DNA from: Hyphomicrobiales bacterium
GTDB lineage: Bacteria; Pseudomonadota; Alphaproteobacteria; Rhizobiales; Beijerinckiaceae
Assembly: GCA_027484605.1 (NCBI GenBank)
Contig: JAIXSR010000087.1
Location: 1 to 64,000 of the forward strand
Direction: 5' to 3'
Length of the DNA: 64,000 nt
Shown piece after piece: positions 26,810-34,698 of the stretch. Position 1 is the first letter of the stretch; every line of letters begins with the position of its first letter. The notes under the pieces are model-generated. The model saw nothing but the letters and a program-made list of their open reading frames with translations, searched no databases and was not told the DNA's origin. The position numbers and the translations under genes are program-made.

Positions 26810-27349
26810 ATGAGCCGCTTTTTCGGCCAAGTGCGTCAGGCCGGCTATGTCGTGCCGGATATCGAAGAGGCCATGCTCTATTGGGCCAATGTGCTCGGCG
26901 TCGGGCCCTGGTTCTATGCCGAACGGGTGCCGGTGGTGAATTTCCGCAGCCGCGGCGAGCCGTCCTTTCCCGAAACCTCGGTGGCGCTCGCCAATTCCGG
27001 CCCCCTCCAGATCGAGCTGATCCAGCCGCGCAACAAGGCGCCGAGCATGTATCAGGACTTCCTCAAGGCCGGACATACCGGCCTGCAGCACCTCGCCTAC
27101 TGGACCGAGACCTATGATGCCGATCTCGCGCGCCTGCTTGCACAAGGGTTTACGGTTGGCATGTCCGGCGAGGTCGGCGAGAATGGCCGCTTCTGCTATT
27201 TCGAGACCGGCACCCATCCGGGGGCCGTGATCGAGCTCTCCGAAGTGAAGGGGCCCAAGGGCAAGATGTTCAAGCTGATCCGCGAAGCCGCCGAAGGCTG
27301 GGATGGCACGGACCCGATCCGTCCCTTCCCGGACCTGAAGACCCTGTGA
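26810..27349 (+). CDS. Single-domain VOC protein (epimerase/isomerase-like)
   Basis: A 179-residue vicinal-oxygen-chelate protein resembling methylmalonyl-CoA epimerase and 4-hydroxyphenylpyruvate-dioxygenase-like folds. Candidate metal ligands are Gln10 (RQAGYVV), Glu in LQIELIQP, His in LQHLAYW and Glu in AVIELSE, a Gln-Glu-His-Glu set close to the His-Gln-His-Glu set of the epimerase. It lies between dctM and the RuBisCO-like gene with gaps of 13 bp each, so it is a pathway enzyme. An isomerisation or epimerisation of a keto acid before or after the kinase step is a reasonable inference. No assigned member fits exactly. Confidence 0.8.
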   Translation: MSRFFGQVRQAGYVVPDIEEAMLYWANVLGVGPWFYAERVPVVNFRSRGEPSFPETSVALANSGPLQIELIQPRNKAPSMYQDFLKAGHTGLQHLAYWTETYDADLARLLAQGFTVGMSGEVGENGRFCYFETGTHPGAVIELSEVKGPKGKMFKLIREAAEGWDGTDPIRPFPDLKTL

Positions 27350-27362
27350 CGTTGCCGGCGCG

Positions 27363-28625
27363 ATGACCGAGCGTTTCACGGCTGACTATCTCATCGAGAC
27401 CGCCGGCGATCCCGCGCGCGCGGCCGAGACCATGGCCGGCGAGCAATCCTCGGGCACCTTCGTTTCGGTTCCAGGCGAAACGGCGGAACTCAAGGCCCGC
27501 TTCGCCGCCCGTGTCGAGAGCCTGGAGCTTCTGGGTACAGTGGACACCCCTTCGCTGCCCGGCGCGGCAGCGCCGAAATCCGGCGCGCCGCAAGGCTGGC
27601 AGCAGGCACGGGTGCGCCTGTCCTGGCCGCTCGAGGTGATCGGGCCCTCCCTGCCCAACCTGGTTGCGACCATTGCCGGCAACCTCTTCGAGCTGAAGGC
27701 TTTTTCCGGGCTCCGGCTGCTCGATCTCGCTTTGCCGCCGGCTTTCGCCAAACGCTATGCCGGTCCGCGTTTCGGCGTGCCGGGCACAAGGCAGCTGGCG
27801 GGTGTCGAGGGGCGGCCGCTGATCGGCACGATCATCAAGCCCAGTGTCGGCCTCGATCCTGACCAGACCGCGCATTTTGTCGACGAGCTGGTCACCGGCG
27901 GGATCGACTTCATCAAGGATGACGAGCTGCAATCCGACGGGCCTGCCTGTCCCTTCGAGACGCGCGTGGACCGGGTGATGGCGGTCATCGAGCGCCATGC
28001 CGACCGGACGGGCCGCCGCGCCATGTTTGCCTTCAACCTGACGGGCGAACTCGACGAGATGCGCCGCCGGCATGACCATGTGCTTGCCCGCGGCGGCACC
28101 TGCATCATGGCCAGCCTCAATTCGGTCGGCCTGGCCGGCATGATCGAACTCGGCCGTCACAGCCAGTTGCCCATCCATGGCCATCGCAACGGCTGGGGTG
28201 CGCTGACCCGGGCGCCGATGCTCGGCTGGGCCTTCCCCGCCTGGTCGAAACTCTGGCGTCTGGCAGGCGTGGATCATTTGCATGTCAATGGGTTGCAGAA
28301 CAAGTTTACAGAACCGGATGAAAGCGTGATCGCCTCGGCCCTCTCGCTGGGCCAACCGCTTTTCGCCAGCCAGCCCATGGCGGCAATGCCGGTCTTCTCC
28401 TCCGGTCAGACGGTGCGGCAGGCGGCGGGAACCTATGCCGCGCTCGGCTCGCCGGATCTGATCCATGCCGCGGGGGGCGGCATCCTCGCCCATCCCGGGG
28501 GCATTGCAGCCGGGGTCGAGGCCTTCCGCGCCGCCTGGGATGCGGCCATGGCAGGCGTGCCCGTCGAGCGTGCGGCCGAGACCCATCCCGCGCTGGCCGC
28601 CGCACTCCGCGCCTATTCCGGCTGA
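27363..28625 (+). CDS. RuBisCO-like protein (form IV), catalytically competent metal site
   Basis: A 420-residue homologue of the RuBisCO large subunit. Residues corresponding to spinach positions: Asn107 (N123), Lys159 (K175), Lys185/Asp187/Glu188 (carbamylated K201, D203, E204), His274 and Arg275 (H294, R295), His307 (H327), Lys314 (K334), Ser346-Gly348 and Gly371-Gly373 (phosphate loops). Lys177 is replaced by Ser161, so it should not be a true carboxylase. Relatives beside DUF1537 kinases decarboxylate or hydrolytically transcarboxylate 3-oxo-isoapionate 4-phosphate (OiaC, OiaX). The next gene is a DUF1537 kinase 3 bp downstream, supporting a phosphorylated keto-acid substrate. Other RLPs act as enolase or isomerase in methionine salvage. 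Confidence 0.9.
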   Translation: MTERFTADYLIETAGDPARAAETMAGEQSSGTFVSVPGETAELKARFAARVESLELLGTVDTPSLPGAAAPKSGAPQGWQQARVRLSWPLEVIGPSLPNLVATIAGNLFELKAFSGLRLLDLALPPAFAKRYAGPRFGVPGTRQLAGVEGRPLIGTIIKPSVGLDPDQTAHFVDELVTGGIDFIKDDELQSDGPACPFETRVDRVMAVIERHADRTGRRAMFAFNLTGELDEMRRRHDHVLARGGTCIMASLNSVGLAGMIELGRHSQLPIHGHRNGWGALTRAPMLGWAFPAWSKLWRLAGVDHLHVNGLQNKFTEPDESVIASALSLGQPLFASQPMAAMPVFSSGQTVRQAAGTYAALGSPDLIHAAGGGILAHPGGIAAGVEAFRAAWDAAMAGVPVERAAETHPALAAALRAYSG

Positions 28626-28628
28626 GCC

Positions 28629-29984
28629 ATGGCGCCGGTCATCACCTTCTACGGCGATGATTTCACCGGCTCCTCGGCCGTGATGGAGGTGCTGGCCTTT
28701 GCCGGCCTGCCTTCGATCATGTTTCTCGACGTGCCTTCTCCCGCCATGCTCGCCCGGATCGAGGGCATGGCGGCCATCGGCATTGCCGGAATCTCCCGCT
28801 CCAAGCCGCCGGAATGGATGGATGCCGAATTGCCGCGCGTTTTCAGCGCCCTGACGCGGCTCGGCGCGCCGATCCTGCATTACAAGACCTGCTCGACCTT
28901 CGATTCCGCGCCCCATCTCGGCTCGATCGGCCGTGCCATCGAGATCGGGCTGGCGGAAACCGGGGCCGGCTTCGCCCCGCTCGTGGTCGGTGCGCCGGCC
29001 ATCGGGCGCTACCAGATGTTCGGCAACCTCTTCGCCGCACTCGACGGCATCGGCTACCGGCTGGACCGGCACCCCGTCATGTCCCGCCACCCGGCGACGC
29101 CGATGCACGAGGCCGATCTCTGCCGCCATCTCGAAGGCCAGACATCGCTCGCCTCGGCCGTGGTCGACTGGCGTGTGCTCATGGCCGGGCAGGGCGCCGA
29201 TGCCCTCCGCAACGCCCGGGCCGGCGGGGCGCGCATCGTGGCTCTCGACCTGTTCGACGAGCCGACGCTCCAGCATGTGGGCGAGATCCTGTGGGAGGAA
29301 GCCCGGCAGGCGCCGCTCTACGCGGTCGGCAGCCAGGGCGTCGAATATGCGCTGGTCGCGCATTTCCGGCGTATCGGCCGGCTTCCGGAAGCGGCAAGCC
29401 GGCCGGGATTCGCGCCGGCCGAACCGCTCCTCGTCGTCTCCGGCTCCTGTTCGGAAACCACGGCCCGCCAGATCGCCACGGCTAGCGCGGCCGGCTTCCG
29501 CATCATCCTGCTCGATGCCTGCCGCGCGGCCGATCCTGCGGGCTGGGAGGCGGAACTGGCCCGGGCCGAGACCGCCCTGCTGGCCGCGCTCGCGGACGGG
29601 GCCAACGCGCTTGTCGCAACAGCGCGGGGCCCGGCCGATCCGGCCATCACCCGGTTCCGCACGATGCTCGAGACATCCGGCGCCGCGCCGGGCCCGGTCC
29701 ATGACCGGATCGGGCAGGGGCTCGGCCAGCTCGTCCGATCGGCCCGGCTCAAGGCGGGACTTCACCGCGCCATCTTCGCGGGGGGCGACACATCCGGCCA
29801 TGCCATGCTGGCGCTCGGTGCCGAGGCGCTGGAGCCGCTTGCGCCGCTGGCCGCCGGCGTGCCACTGCTGCGCGTCCGCTCGATGGACCCGGCCATTGAC
29901 GGGCTCGAGGTGGCCCTCAAGGGCGGGCAGATGGGCGACGAGCCGATCTTCGTCCGCGCCGCCCGCGGGATCGCGCTGGCCTGA
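28629..29984 (+). CDS. DUF1537 kinase linked to the RuBisCO-like protein (OiaK-like)
   Basis: A 451-residue two-domain kinase of the DUF1537 family. The N-terminal substrate domain starts FYGDDFTGSSAVMEV (residues 6-20); the C-terminal domain carries FAGGDTSGHAML near residue 380, the nucleotide-binding signature. It is about 80 residues longer than the DUF1537 protein of the sugar-acid operon, so the two are distinct subfamilies. Directly following a RuBisCO-like gene, it resembles OiaK, which phosphorylates 3-oxo-isoapionate. It probably makes the RLP substrate. It is the last gene of the rightward TRAP operon and is convergent with an SDR gene 9 bp away. Confidence 0.88.
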   Translation: MAPVITFYGDDFTGSSAVMEVLAFAGLPSIMFLDVPSPAMLARIEGMAAIGIAGISRSKPPEWMDAELPRVFSALTRLGAPILHYKTCSTFDSAPHLGSIGRAIEIGLAETGAGFAPLVVGAPAIGRYQMFGNLFAALDGIGYRLDRHPVMSRHPATPMHEADLCRHLEGQTSLASAVVDWRVLMAGQGADALRNARAGGARIVALDLFDEPTLQHVGEILWEEARQAPLYAVGSQGVEYALVAHFRRIGRLPEAASRPGFAPAEPLLVVSGSCSETTARQIATASAAGFRIILLDACRAADPAGWEAELARAETALLAALADGANALVATARGPADPAITRFRTMLETSGAAPGPVHDRIGQGLGQLVRSARLKAGLHRAIFAGGDTSGHAMLALGAEALEPLAPLAAGVPLLRVRSMDPAIDGLEVALKGGQMGDEPIFVRAARGIALA

Positions 29985-29993
29985 AGGCGCGGC

Positions 29994-30830
29994 TCAGCCC
30001 CGGATCGTCTCGGTCTGGCCGCCATCCACAGGCAGGGCCACGCCGGTGATGAAGCGCGATTCGTCCGAGGCAAGGAACAGCGCCGCAGCCGCAATGTCAT
30101 AGGCCGTGCCCATCTTGCCGAGCGGCACCGCCTGGTTGCGCTTGGCGATCACCTCCTCGACCGAGCCGAACGTGCCGGCAATCTGCTTGTAGACCAGCGG
30201 CGTGTTCATCATGCCCGGCAGGATCGCATTGGCGCGGATATTCTGCGCGGCATGATGCAGGGCGATGGCTTTTGTCGCCTGGATGACGGCGGCCTTGGCT
30301 GCGGAATAGATGAAATAGGGATAGCCGGTCCAGCGGATGCCGGCGATCGAGGCGATATTGACGAAGACGCCTTGGCCCTGCGCCAGGAAATGCGGCAGGA
30401 CCACTTTCGCACTCCGCCAGACCGGGCCGAGATTGAGATCGATCCCGCGCTGGAAATCGTCCTCGGTGAGTTCATGGGCGCCCCCGGGCACCACCATGCC
30501 GACATTGTTGTGCACGACATCGATGCGCCCGAACCGCGCGATCGTCGCCGCCACGGCCTGTTCGATCGCCGCCAGCTGTGTCACGTCGGCTGTAAGCGCG
30601 AGGGCCTCGCCGCCCTCGGCCGCGATCAGCCCGACCGTTTCTTCCGCCGCCTCGAGATGGATATCCACGCAGGCCACCCGGGCGCCCTCGCGGGCATAGA
30701 GCACGGCGGCCGCCTTGCCATTGCCCCAGCCCGGCCCGGAGGATCCGGCGCCGAAGACCAGAACGGTTTTGCCGGCCATCCTTGTTCCTGCGCGGAAGGG
30801 CGGCATCGGGTTCGGGGGGATATAGGTCAT
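29994..30830 (-). CDS. SDR-family oxidoreductase, divergent from iclR
   Basis: A 278-residue short-chain dehydrogenase with a modified cofactor loop, GAGSSGPGWGNG (near residue 25), in place of the usual TGxxxGIG. The active site is YSAAK near 173-177, with Ser in NIASIAG. It has a 15-residue N-terminal Pro-rich extension. I use the ATG at 30830, preceded by GGGAGCC. It faces an IclR gene across two matching operator-like palindromes and probably belongs to the same regulon as the thiolase operon. Substrate unknown, possibly a hydroxyacyl or alcohol intermediate of that pathway. Confidence 0.87.
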   Translation of the reverse strand: MTYIPPNPMPPFRAGTRMAGKTVLVFGAGSSGPGWGNGKAAAVLYAREGARVACVDIHLEAAEETVGLIAAEGGEALALTADVTQLAAIEQAVAATIARFGRIDVVHNNVGMVVPGGAHELTEDDFQRGIDLNLGPVWRSAKVVLPHFLAQGQGVFVNIASIAGIRWTGYPYFIYSAAKAAVIQATKAIALHHAAQNIRANAILPGMMNTPLVYKQIAGTFGSVEEVIAKRNQAVPLGKMGTAYDIAAAALFLASDESRFITGVALPVDGGQTETIRG

Positions 30831-30931
30831 GGCGTGGCTCCCTTGATCGGGGCTCGTCCGGTGGCCGGGTCGGGCCAGGGCCAGCCGCGGGGCAGGCGAA
30901 TGGCGCTCCGGAACCAGAGGGCGAGCCATGG

Positions 30932-30946
30932 GTCCATGATATGGAC
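30932..30946. promoter_or_regulatory. Candidate IclR operator 1 (SDR side)
   Basis: GTCCAT-GAT-ATGGAC, a perfect 6-bp inverted repeat with a 3-nt spacer, 102 bp ahead of the SDR start. A 12-of-15 match recurs at 31027-31041. The TCCAxxxxxTGGA pattern resembles known IclR-family targets. Confidence 0.6.
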
Positions 30947-31026
30947 TGTTTCTGCTCAGTTTCCGATTGTTTATCGTCACTGGCTGCAATAGCTTCGGAA
31001 GTCAACGCGAAATGACTGGTGCGATA

Positions 31027-31041
31027 TTCCACAATATGGAC
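31027..31041. promoter_or_regulatory. Candidate IclR operator 2 (iclR side)
   Basis: TTCCACAATATGGAC, matching operator 1 in 12 of 15 positions, immediately ahead of the iclR start at 31058. The pair brackets the intergenic region, so the regulator may control both divergent units and itself. Confidence 0.55.
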
Positions 31042-31057
31042 CCAAGGCTCTGGCCTC

Positions 31058-31891
31058 ATGACGGATTCCGATTCTGGCGAAGCCCTCGGGGCACAGAGCG
31101 CGATCCGGACGCTGCGGCTTCTGCGCCTGCTGGGCGATGCGGGGGCGGAAGGCGCTTCCCTGGCCGCTCTGGTCCGCCTCTCGGGCCTCTCCAAGCCGAC
31201 CTGCCGGCGCCTGCTGATCGCCCTGATCGAGGAAGGCATGGCGGTGCAGGATCCGGCCACGCGCTTCTATTTCCTCGGCCGCGAGATCTACCTGCTCGGC
31301 ATGGTCGCGGCCGATCGCTACGGCATCCATCGCGTTGCGCTCGACAGTGTCACCCGCCTCGCGCAGAAGACCGGCGACGCGGCCTTCCTGCAGGTCCGGC
31401 ACGGGGACGAGGTGGTCTGCCTTGCCCGGGAGGACGGAACCTTCCCCCTGCGATCGCATGTGCTGAAGGCGGGGGACCGGCACCTGCTCGGCGCGGGCGC
31501 CGGGCCGCTGGCGATCCTCGCGGCCTTGCCCGAAGCCGAGGCCGATTCCTATCTTGCCGGCCATGCCCGGCTACTCGCGGAGCGCTACCCCGCGCTCGGG
31601 CCGCTTCTGCCCGGACTCGTCCGGGAATCGCGCGGGCGTGGCTACAGCCTCAATCGGGGCATCCTGTTTCCGGGCTCCTGGGGCATGGGCATGGCCATCC
31701 GGGGCCCGTCGGGCCGGATCGAGGCCTGCCTGTCTCTGGCCGCCGTCGAGAGCCGCATGCAGGCTGACCGCGAACCCGAACTCGTTACCCTGCTGACCGG
31801 CGAGGTCCGCCTTGTCGAGCAGCGCCTCGCCCGTGCCGCGGCGCTAGCAACGCCGCTTTCCGTTTCGGCCCCCAGGAGGAAGCTGCCATGA
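31058..31891 (+). CDS. IclR-family regulator of the thiolase operon
   Basis: A 277-residue regulator with an N-terminal winged helix (about residues 12-72, with LVRLSGLSKPTCRRLL as recognition helix region) and a C-terminal IclR effector domain containing DEVVCLAREDG and the SLAAVESRM end. I take the ATG at 31058; an in-frame ATG at 31019 would put operator 2 inside the gene. It overlaps the thiolase gene by 4 bp, so it is co-translated with the enzymes it probably controls. Confidence 0.9.
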   Translation: MTDSDSGEALGAQSAIRTLRLLRLLGDAGAEGASLAALVRLSGLSKPTCRRLLIALIEEGMAVQDPATRFYFLGREIYLLGMVAADRYGIHRVALDSVTRLAQKTGDAAFLQVRHGDEVVCLAREDGTFPLRSHVLKAGDRHLLGAGAGPLAILAALPEAEADSYLAGHARLLAERYPALGPLLPGLVRESRGRGYSLNRGILFPGSWGMGMAIRGPSGRIEACLSLAAVESRMQADREPELVTLLTGEVRLVEQRLARAAALATPLSVSAPRRKLP

Positions 31892-33072
31892 CCCAGATTG
31901 CCCGGAAGGGGGCCGCCATCGTCGGATGGTGCCATTCGCCCTTCGGCAAGCTCGACATTCCCGATATCGAGGGCCTGATCGGCGCTGTCGGGCAGGGCGC
32001 GCTCGACGATGCCGGCATCACCGCTGGGGATGTCGACTTCGTCACCGTCGGCGTCCTGAATTGCGGTTTCTCGAAACAGGGCTTCGAGGCGGGGCTGGTC
32101 AGCGTCGCCATGCCGGAACTGGCCCATACCCCGGCCATGCATGTCGAGAATGCCTGCGCGACCGGCTCGGCCGCCATCCATGCCGCGATGGATTTCATCG
32201 AGAGCGGGCGCGGCCGGATCGCACTTGTGATCGGCGCGGAAAAGATGACGGCGACCCCCACGGCCGAGGTGGGGGATATCCTGCTGGCCGGCTGCTACCG
32301 CAAGGAGGAGGCGGAAGTCGAGGCCGGCTTTGCCGGGATTTTCGGCCAGATCGCCAGCAGCTATTTCCAGCGTTATGGCGACCGGTCCGAGGAACTGGCG
32401 TTGATCGCCGCCAAGAACCATGTCCATGGCCTCGCCAATCCCTATGCGCATATGCGCAAGGATTTCGGCTTCGCCTTCTGCAACACCGTATCCGAGAAGA
32501 ACCCCCGCGTGGCCGGCCCCTTGCGCCGGACCGATTGCTCGCTCGTTTCGGATGGCGCCGCCGCGCTCGTCCTGGCCGATGCCGAACTTGCCGCCACGAT
32601 GCGCCGGGCCGTGGCTTTCCGTGCGCGCGAGCATGTCAATGACTTCATGCCCCTGTCGCGGCGCGACATGACCGCCTTCGAGGGCGCCCGCCGGGCCTGG
32701 AGCCAGGCGCGGGAGCGCGCGGGGATCACGCTCGACGATCTCGATCTCGTCGAGACGCATGATTGTTTCACCATGGCCGAGATGATCCAATACGAGGCCA
32801 TGGGCCTCGCCCGGCCTGGCGAAGGCTGGAAGGTGGTGCGGGAAGGCATCACCAGCCGGGGCGGGCGCCTGCCGGTCAATCTCTCCGGGGGGCTCAAGTC
32901 CCGCGGGCATCCGATCGGGGCCACCGGCGTCTCGCAGCATGTCATGGCGGCGATGCAGCTTTGCGGCGAGGCCGGCGAGATGCAATTGCCCGGCGCTGCT
33001 CTGGCCGGTGTGTTCAACATGGGCGGCGCTGCCGTCGCGAATTACGTCTCGATCCTGGAGCGCCTGAAATGA
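31888..33072 (+). CDS. Thiolase-family protein (SCP-x type)
   Basis: A 394-residue thiolase. The acyl-accepting Cys is C90 in VENACATGSAAIH. HDCFTMAEM near residue 292 and GGLKSRGHPIGATG near 340 supply the other conserved His residues; the typical C-terminal CxG motif is replaced by VFNMGGAAVANYV, as in SCP-x-type and degradative thiolases. It would release acetyl-CoA or propionyl-CoA from a beta-ketoacyl-CoA made by its neighbours. Gene order with an acyl-CoA ligase and an SDR suggests side-chain shortening of an imported acid. No enoyl-CoA hydratase or acyl-CoA dehydrogenase is in the operon. Confidence 0.88.
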   Translation: MTQIARKGAAIVGWCHSPFGKLDIPDIEGLIGAVGQGALDDAGITAGDVDFVTVGVLNCGFSKQGFEAGLVSVAMPELAHTPAMHVENACATGSAAIHAAMDFIESGRGRIALVIGAEKMTATPTAEVGDILLAGCYRKEEAEVEAGFAGIFGQIASSYFQRYGDRSEELALIAAKNHVHGLANPYAHMRKDFGFAFCNTVSEKNPRVAGPLRRTDCSLVSDGAAALVLADAELAATMRRAVAFRAREHVNDFMPLSRRDMTAFEGARRAWSQARERAGITLDDLDLVETHDCFTMAEMIQYEAMGLARPGEGWKVVREGITSRGGRLPVNLSGGLKSRGHPIGATGVSQHVMAAMQLCGEAGEMQLPGAALAGVFNMGGAAVANYVSILERLK

Positions 33073-34697
33073 TGCCGGAAGGCCCGAAGGGCGGTCTCGC
33101 CCGCTGTTCGAACCGGGTAATGAACCTTGCGCATGTGCTGCGCCAGAATGCCCGCCGCTTCCCCGGGAAGCCGGGCTTCATCTGGGGCGGGCAGAGCTGG
33201 AACTGGGTCGAGATCGAGCGCGAGGTCAATGCGCTGGCCGCCGCCCTGCAGGCGCGCGGCCTCGGCAAGGGCGACCGGCTGATCGTGCATTCGAAAAACA
33301 CGGCGCAGATGTTCTTCTCGCTTTTCGCGGCCTTCAAGCTCGGCGTGGTCTGGGTGCCGACCAATTTCCGCCTGATGCCGGAGGAGGTGATCTATCTCGC
33401 GGATTTCTCGGGCGCCAAGGGCTTTCTCTGCCATGGCGACTTCCCGGATCATGCCGAAGCGGTGGCGAAGAACGTAACCGGCATCGAATTCATCTGGCGG
33501 ATGGACGAACAGGCAAAGCCCGGCGCGTTCGGCGAGGCCGGGGTGTCGGAGCGCATGGCCGCCTTCCGGGGCCACTCGGTGCCGGATGCGCCAGTCGAAC
33601 ATGACGATCCCTGCTGGTACTTCTTCACTTCCGGCACCACGGGGCGCTCCAAGGCGGCCGTGCTGACGCATGGCCAGATGGCCTTCGTCATCACCAACCA
33701 TCTCTGCGATCTTCTGCCCGGCGCGACCGAGGCGGATGCCTCGCTGGTTGTCGCGCCGCTCAGCCATGGCGCGGGCGTGCACCAGCTCAACATCGTGGCC
33801 CGTGGCGCGCCGACCATCCTCCTCCCGACGGAGAAATTCGATGTCGAGGAAGCCTGGCGCCTGGTCGAGCAGCACCGCGTGACGAACATGTTCACCGTGC
33901 CCACCATCCTGAAGCTGCTGGTCGAACACCCCGCTGTCGACCGTTTCGACCATGCCTCGTTGCGTTCCGTGATCTATGCCGGCGCGCCGATGTATCGCGA
34001 GGATCAGAAATTCGCCTTGCGCAAGCTCGGCAAGGTCATCACGCAGTATTTCGGCCTCGGCGAGGTGACCGGCAACATCACCGTCCTGCCGCCCGCCCAT
34101 CATGATCCGGAGGATCAGGCCAACACGAAATTCGGGACCTGCGGCTTCGAGCGGACGGGGATGCAGGTCGCGATCCAGAACGATGCCGGCGAGGAACTCC
34201 AGCCCTTCGAGACCGGCGAGATCTGCGTCATCGGGCCCGCTGTCTTCGCGGGCTACTACAACAACCCGGAAGCCAATGCGAAGGCCTTCCGCAACGGGTG
34301 GTTCCGGACCGGCGATCTCGGGCATATGGACGAGCAGGGCTTCGTCTACATCACAGGCCGGGCCTCGGACATGTATATTTCCGGGGGCTCGAACATCTAT
34401 CCGCGCGAGGTCGAGGAAAAGATCCTCATCCATCCGGCCATTGTGGAAGTGGCGGTACTCGGCGTGCCGGACAAGCTCTGGGGCGAGGTCGGCGTGGCCG
34501 TCTGCGTCGCCCGCGAGCCGGTGGACGAGGCGGCGCTTGCCGCCTTCCTCGCCCCGAAAATCCCCCGCTACAAGATGCCGAAGCGCTTCTTCTTCTGGGA
34601 GGCCCTGCCGAAATCCGGCTATGGCAAGGTGCCGAAGCGGATGGTCAGGGACGAACTCGAGGCGCGCGGGCTGATCAATGGCGAAGGGCTCGTCTGA
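33069..34697 (+). CDS. AMP-binding acyl-CoA synthetase
   Basis: A 542-residue ligase of the ANL superfamily. Motifs are YFFTSGTTGRSKAAVLTHG (AMP/P-loop, near residue 185), YFGLGEVTG (A5), GWFRTGDLGHMDEQGFVYITGR (A7-A8 hinge) and the catalytic Lys in SGYGKVPKR near the C-terminus. It activates a carboxylic acid with ATP and CoA. I place the start at 33069, overlapping the thiolase stop, because GGAG lies eight bases upstream; an alternative ATG at 33120 has no clear RBS. It precedes the double PPC gene by 1 bp. The substrate is unknown; fatty, aromatic or arylalkanoic acids are all possible. Confidence 0.9.
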   Translation: MMPEGPKGGLARCSNRVMNLAHVLRQNARRFPGKPGFIWGGQSWNWVEIEREVNALAAALQARGLGKGDRLIVHSKNTAQMFFSLFAAFKLGVVWVPTNFRLMPEEVIYLADFSGAKGFLCHGDFPDHAEAVAKNVTGIEFIWRMDEQAKPGAFGEAGVSERMAAFRGHSVPDAPVEHDDPCWYFFTSGTTGRSKAAVLTHGQMAFVITNHLCDLLPGATEADASLVVAPLSHGAGVHQLNIVARGAPTILLPTEKFDVEEAWRLVEQHRVTNMFTVPTILKLLVEHPAVDRFDHASLRSVIYAGAPMYREDQKFALRKLGKVITQYFGLGEVTGNITVLPPAHHDPEDQANTKFGTCGFERTGMQVAIQNDAGEELQPFETGEICVIGPAVFAGYYNNPEANAKAFRNGWFRTGDLGHMDEQGFVYITGRASDMYISGGSNIYPREVEEKILIHPAIVEVAVLGVPDKLWGEVGVAVCVAREPVDEAALAAFLAPKIPRYKMPKRFFFWEALPKSGYGKVPKRMVRDELEARGLINGEGLV

Positions 34698-34698
34698 C

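Noticed and set aside
27363..28625. True RuBisCO and a Calvin-cycle function.
   Set aside because: One of the two loop-6-facing lysines of the first motif is Ser161, no small subunit or phosphoribulokinase gene is present, and the context is a sugar-acid operon.
27270..29801. An 843-codon minus-strand open frame.
   Set aside because: It is antisense to the RuBisCO-like and DUF1537 genes and has no family motifs.
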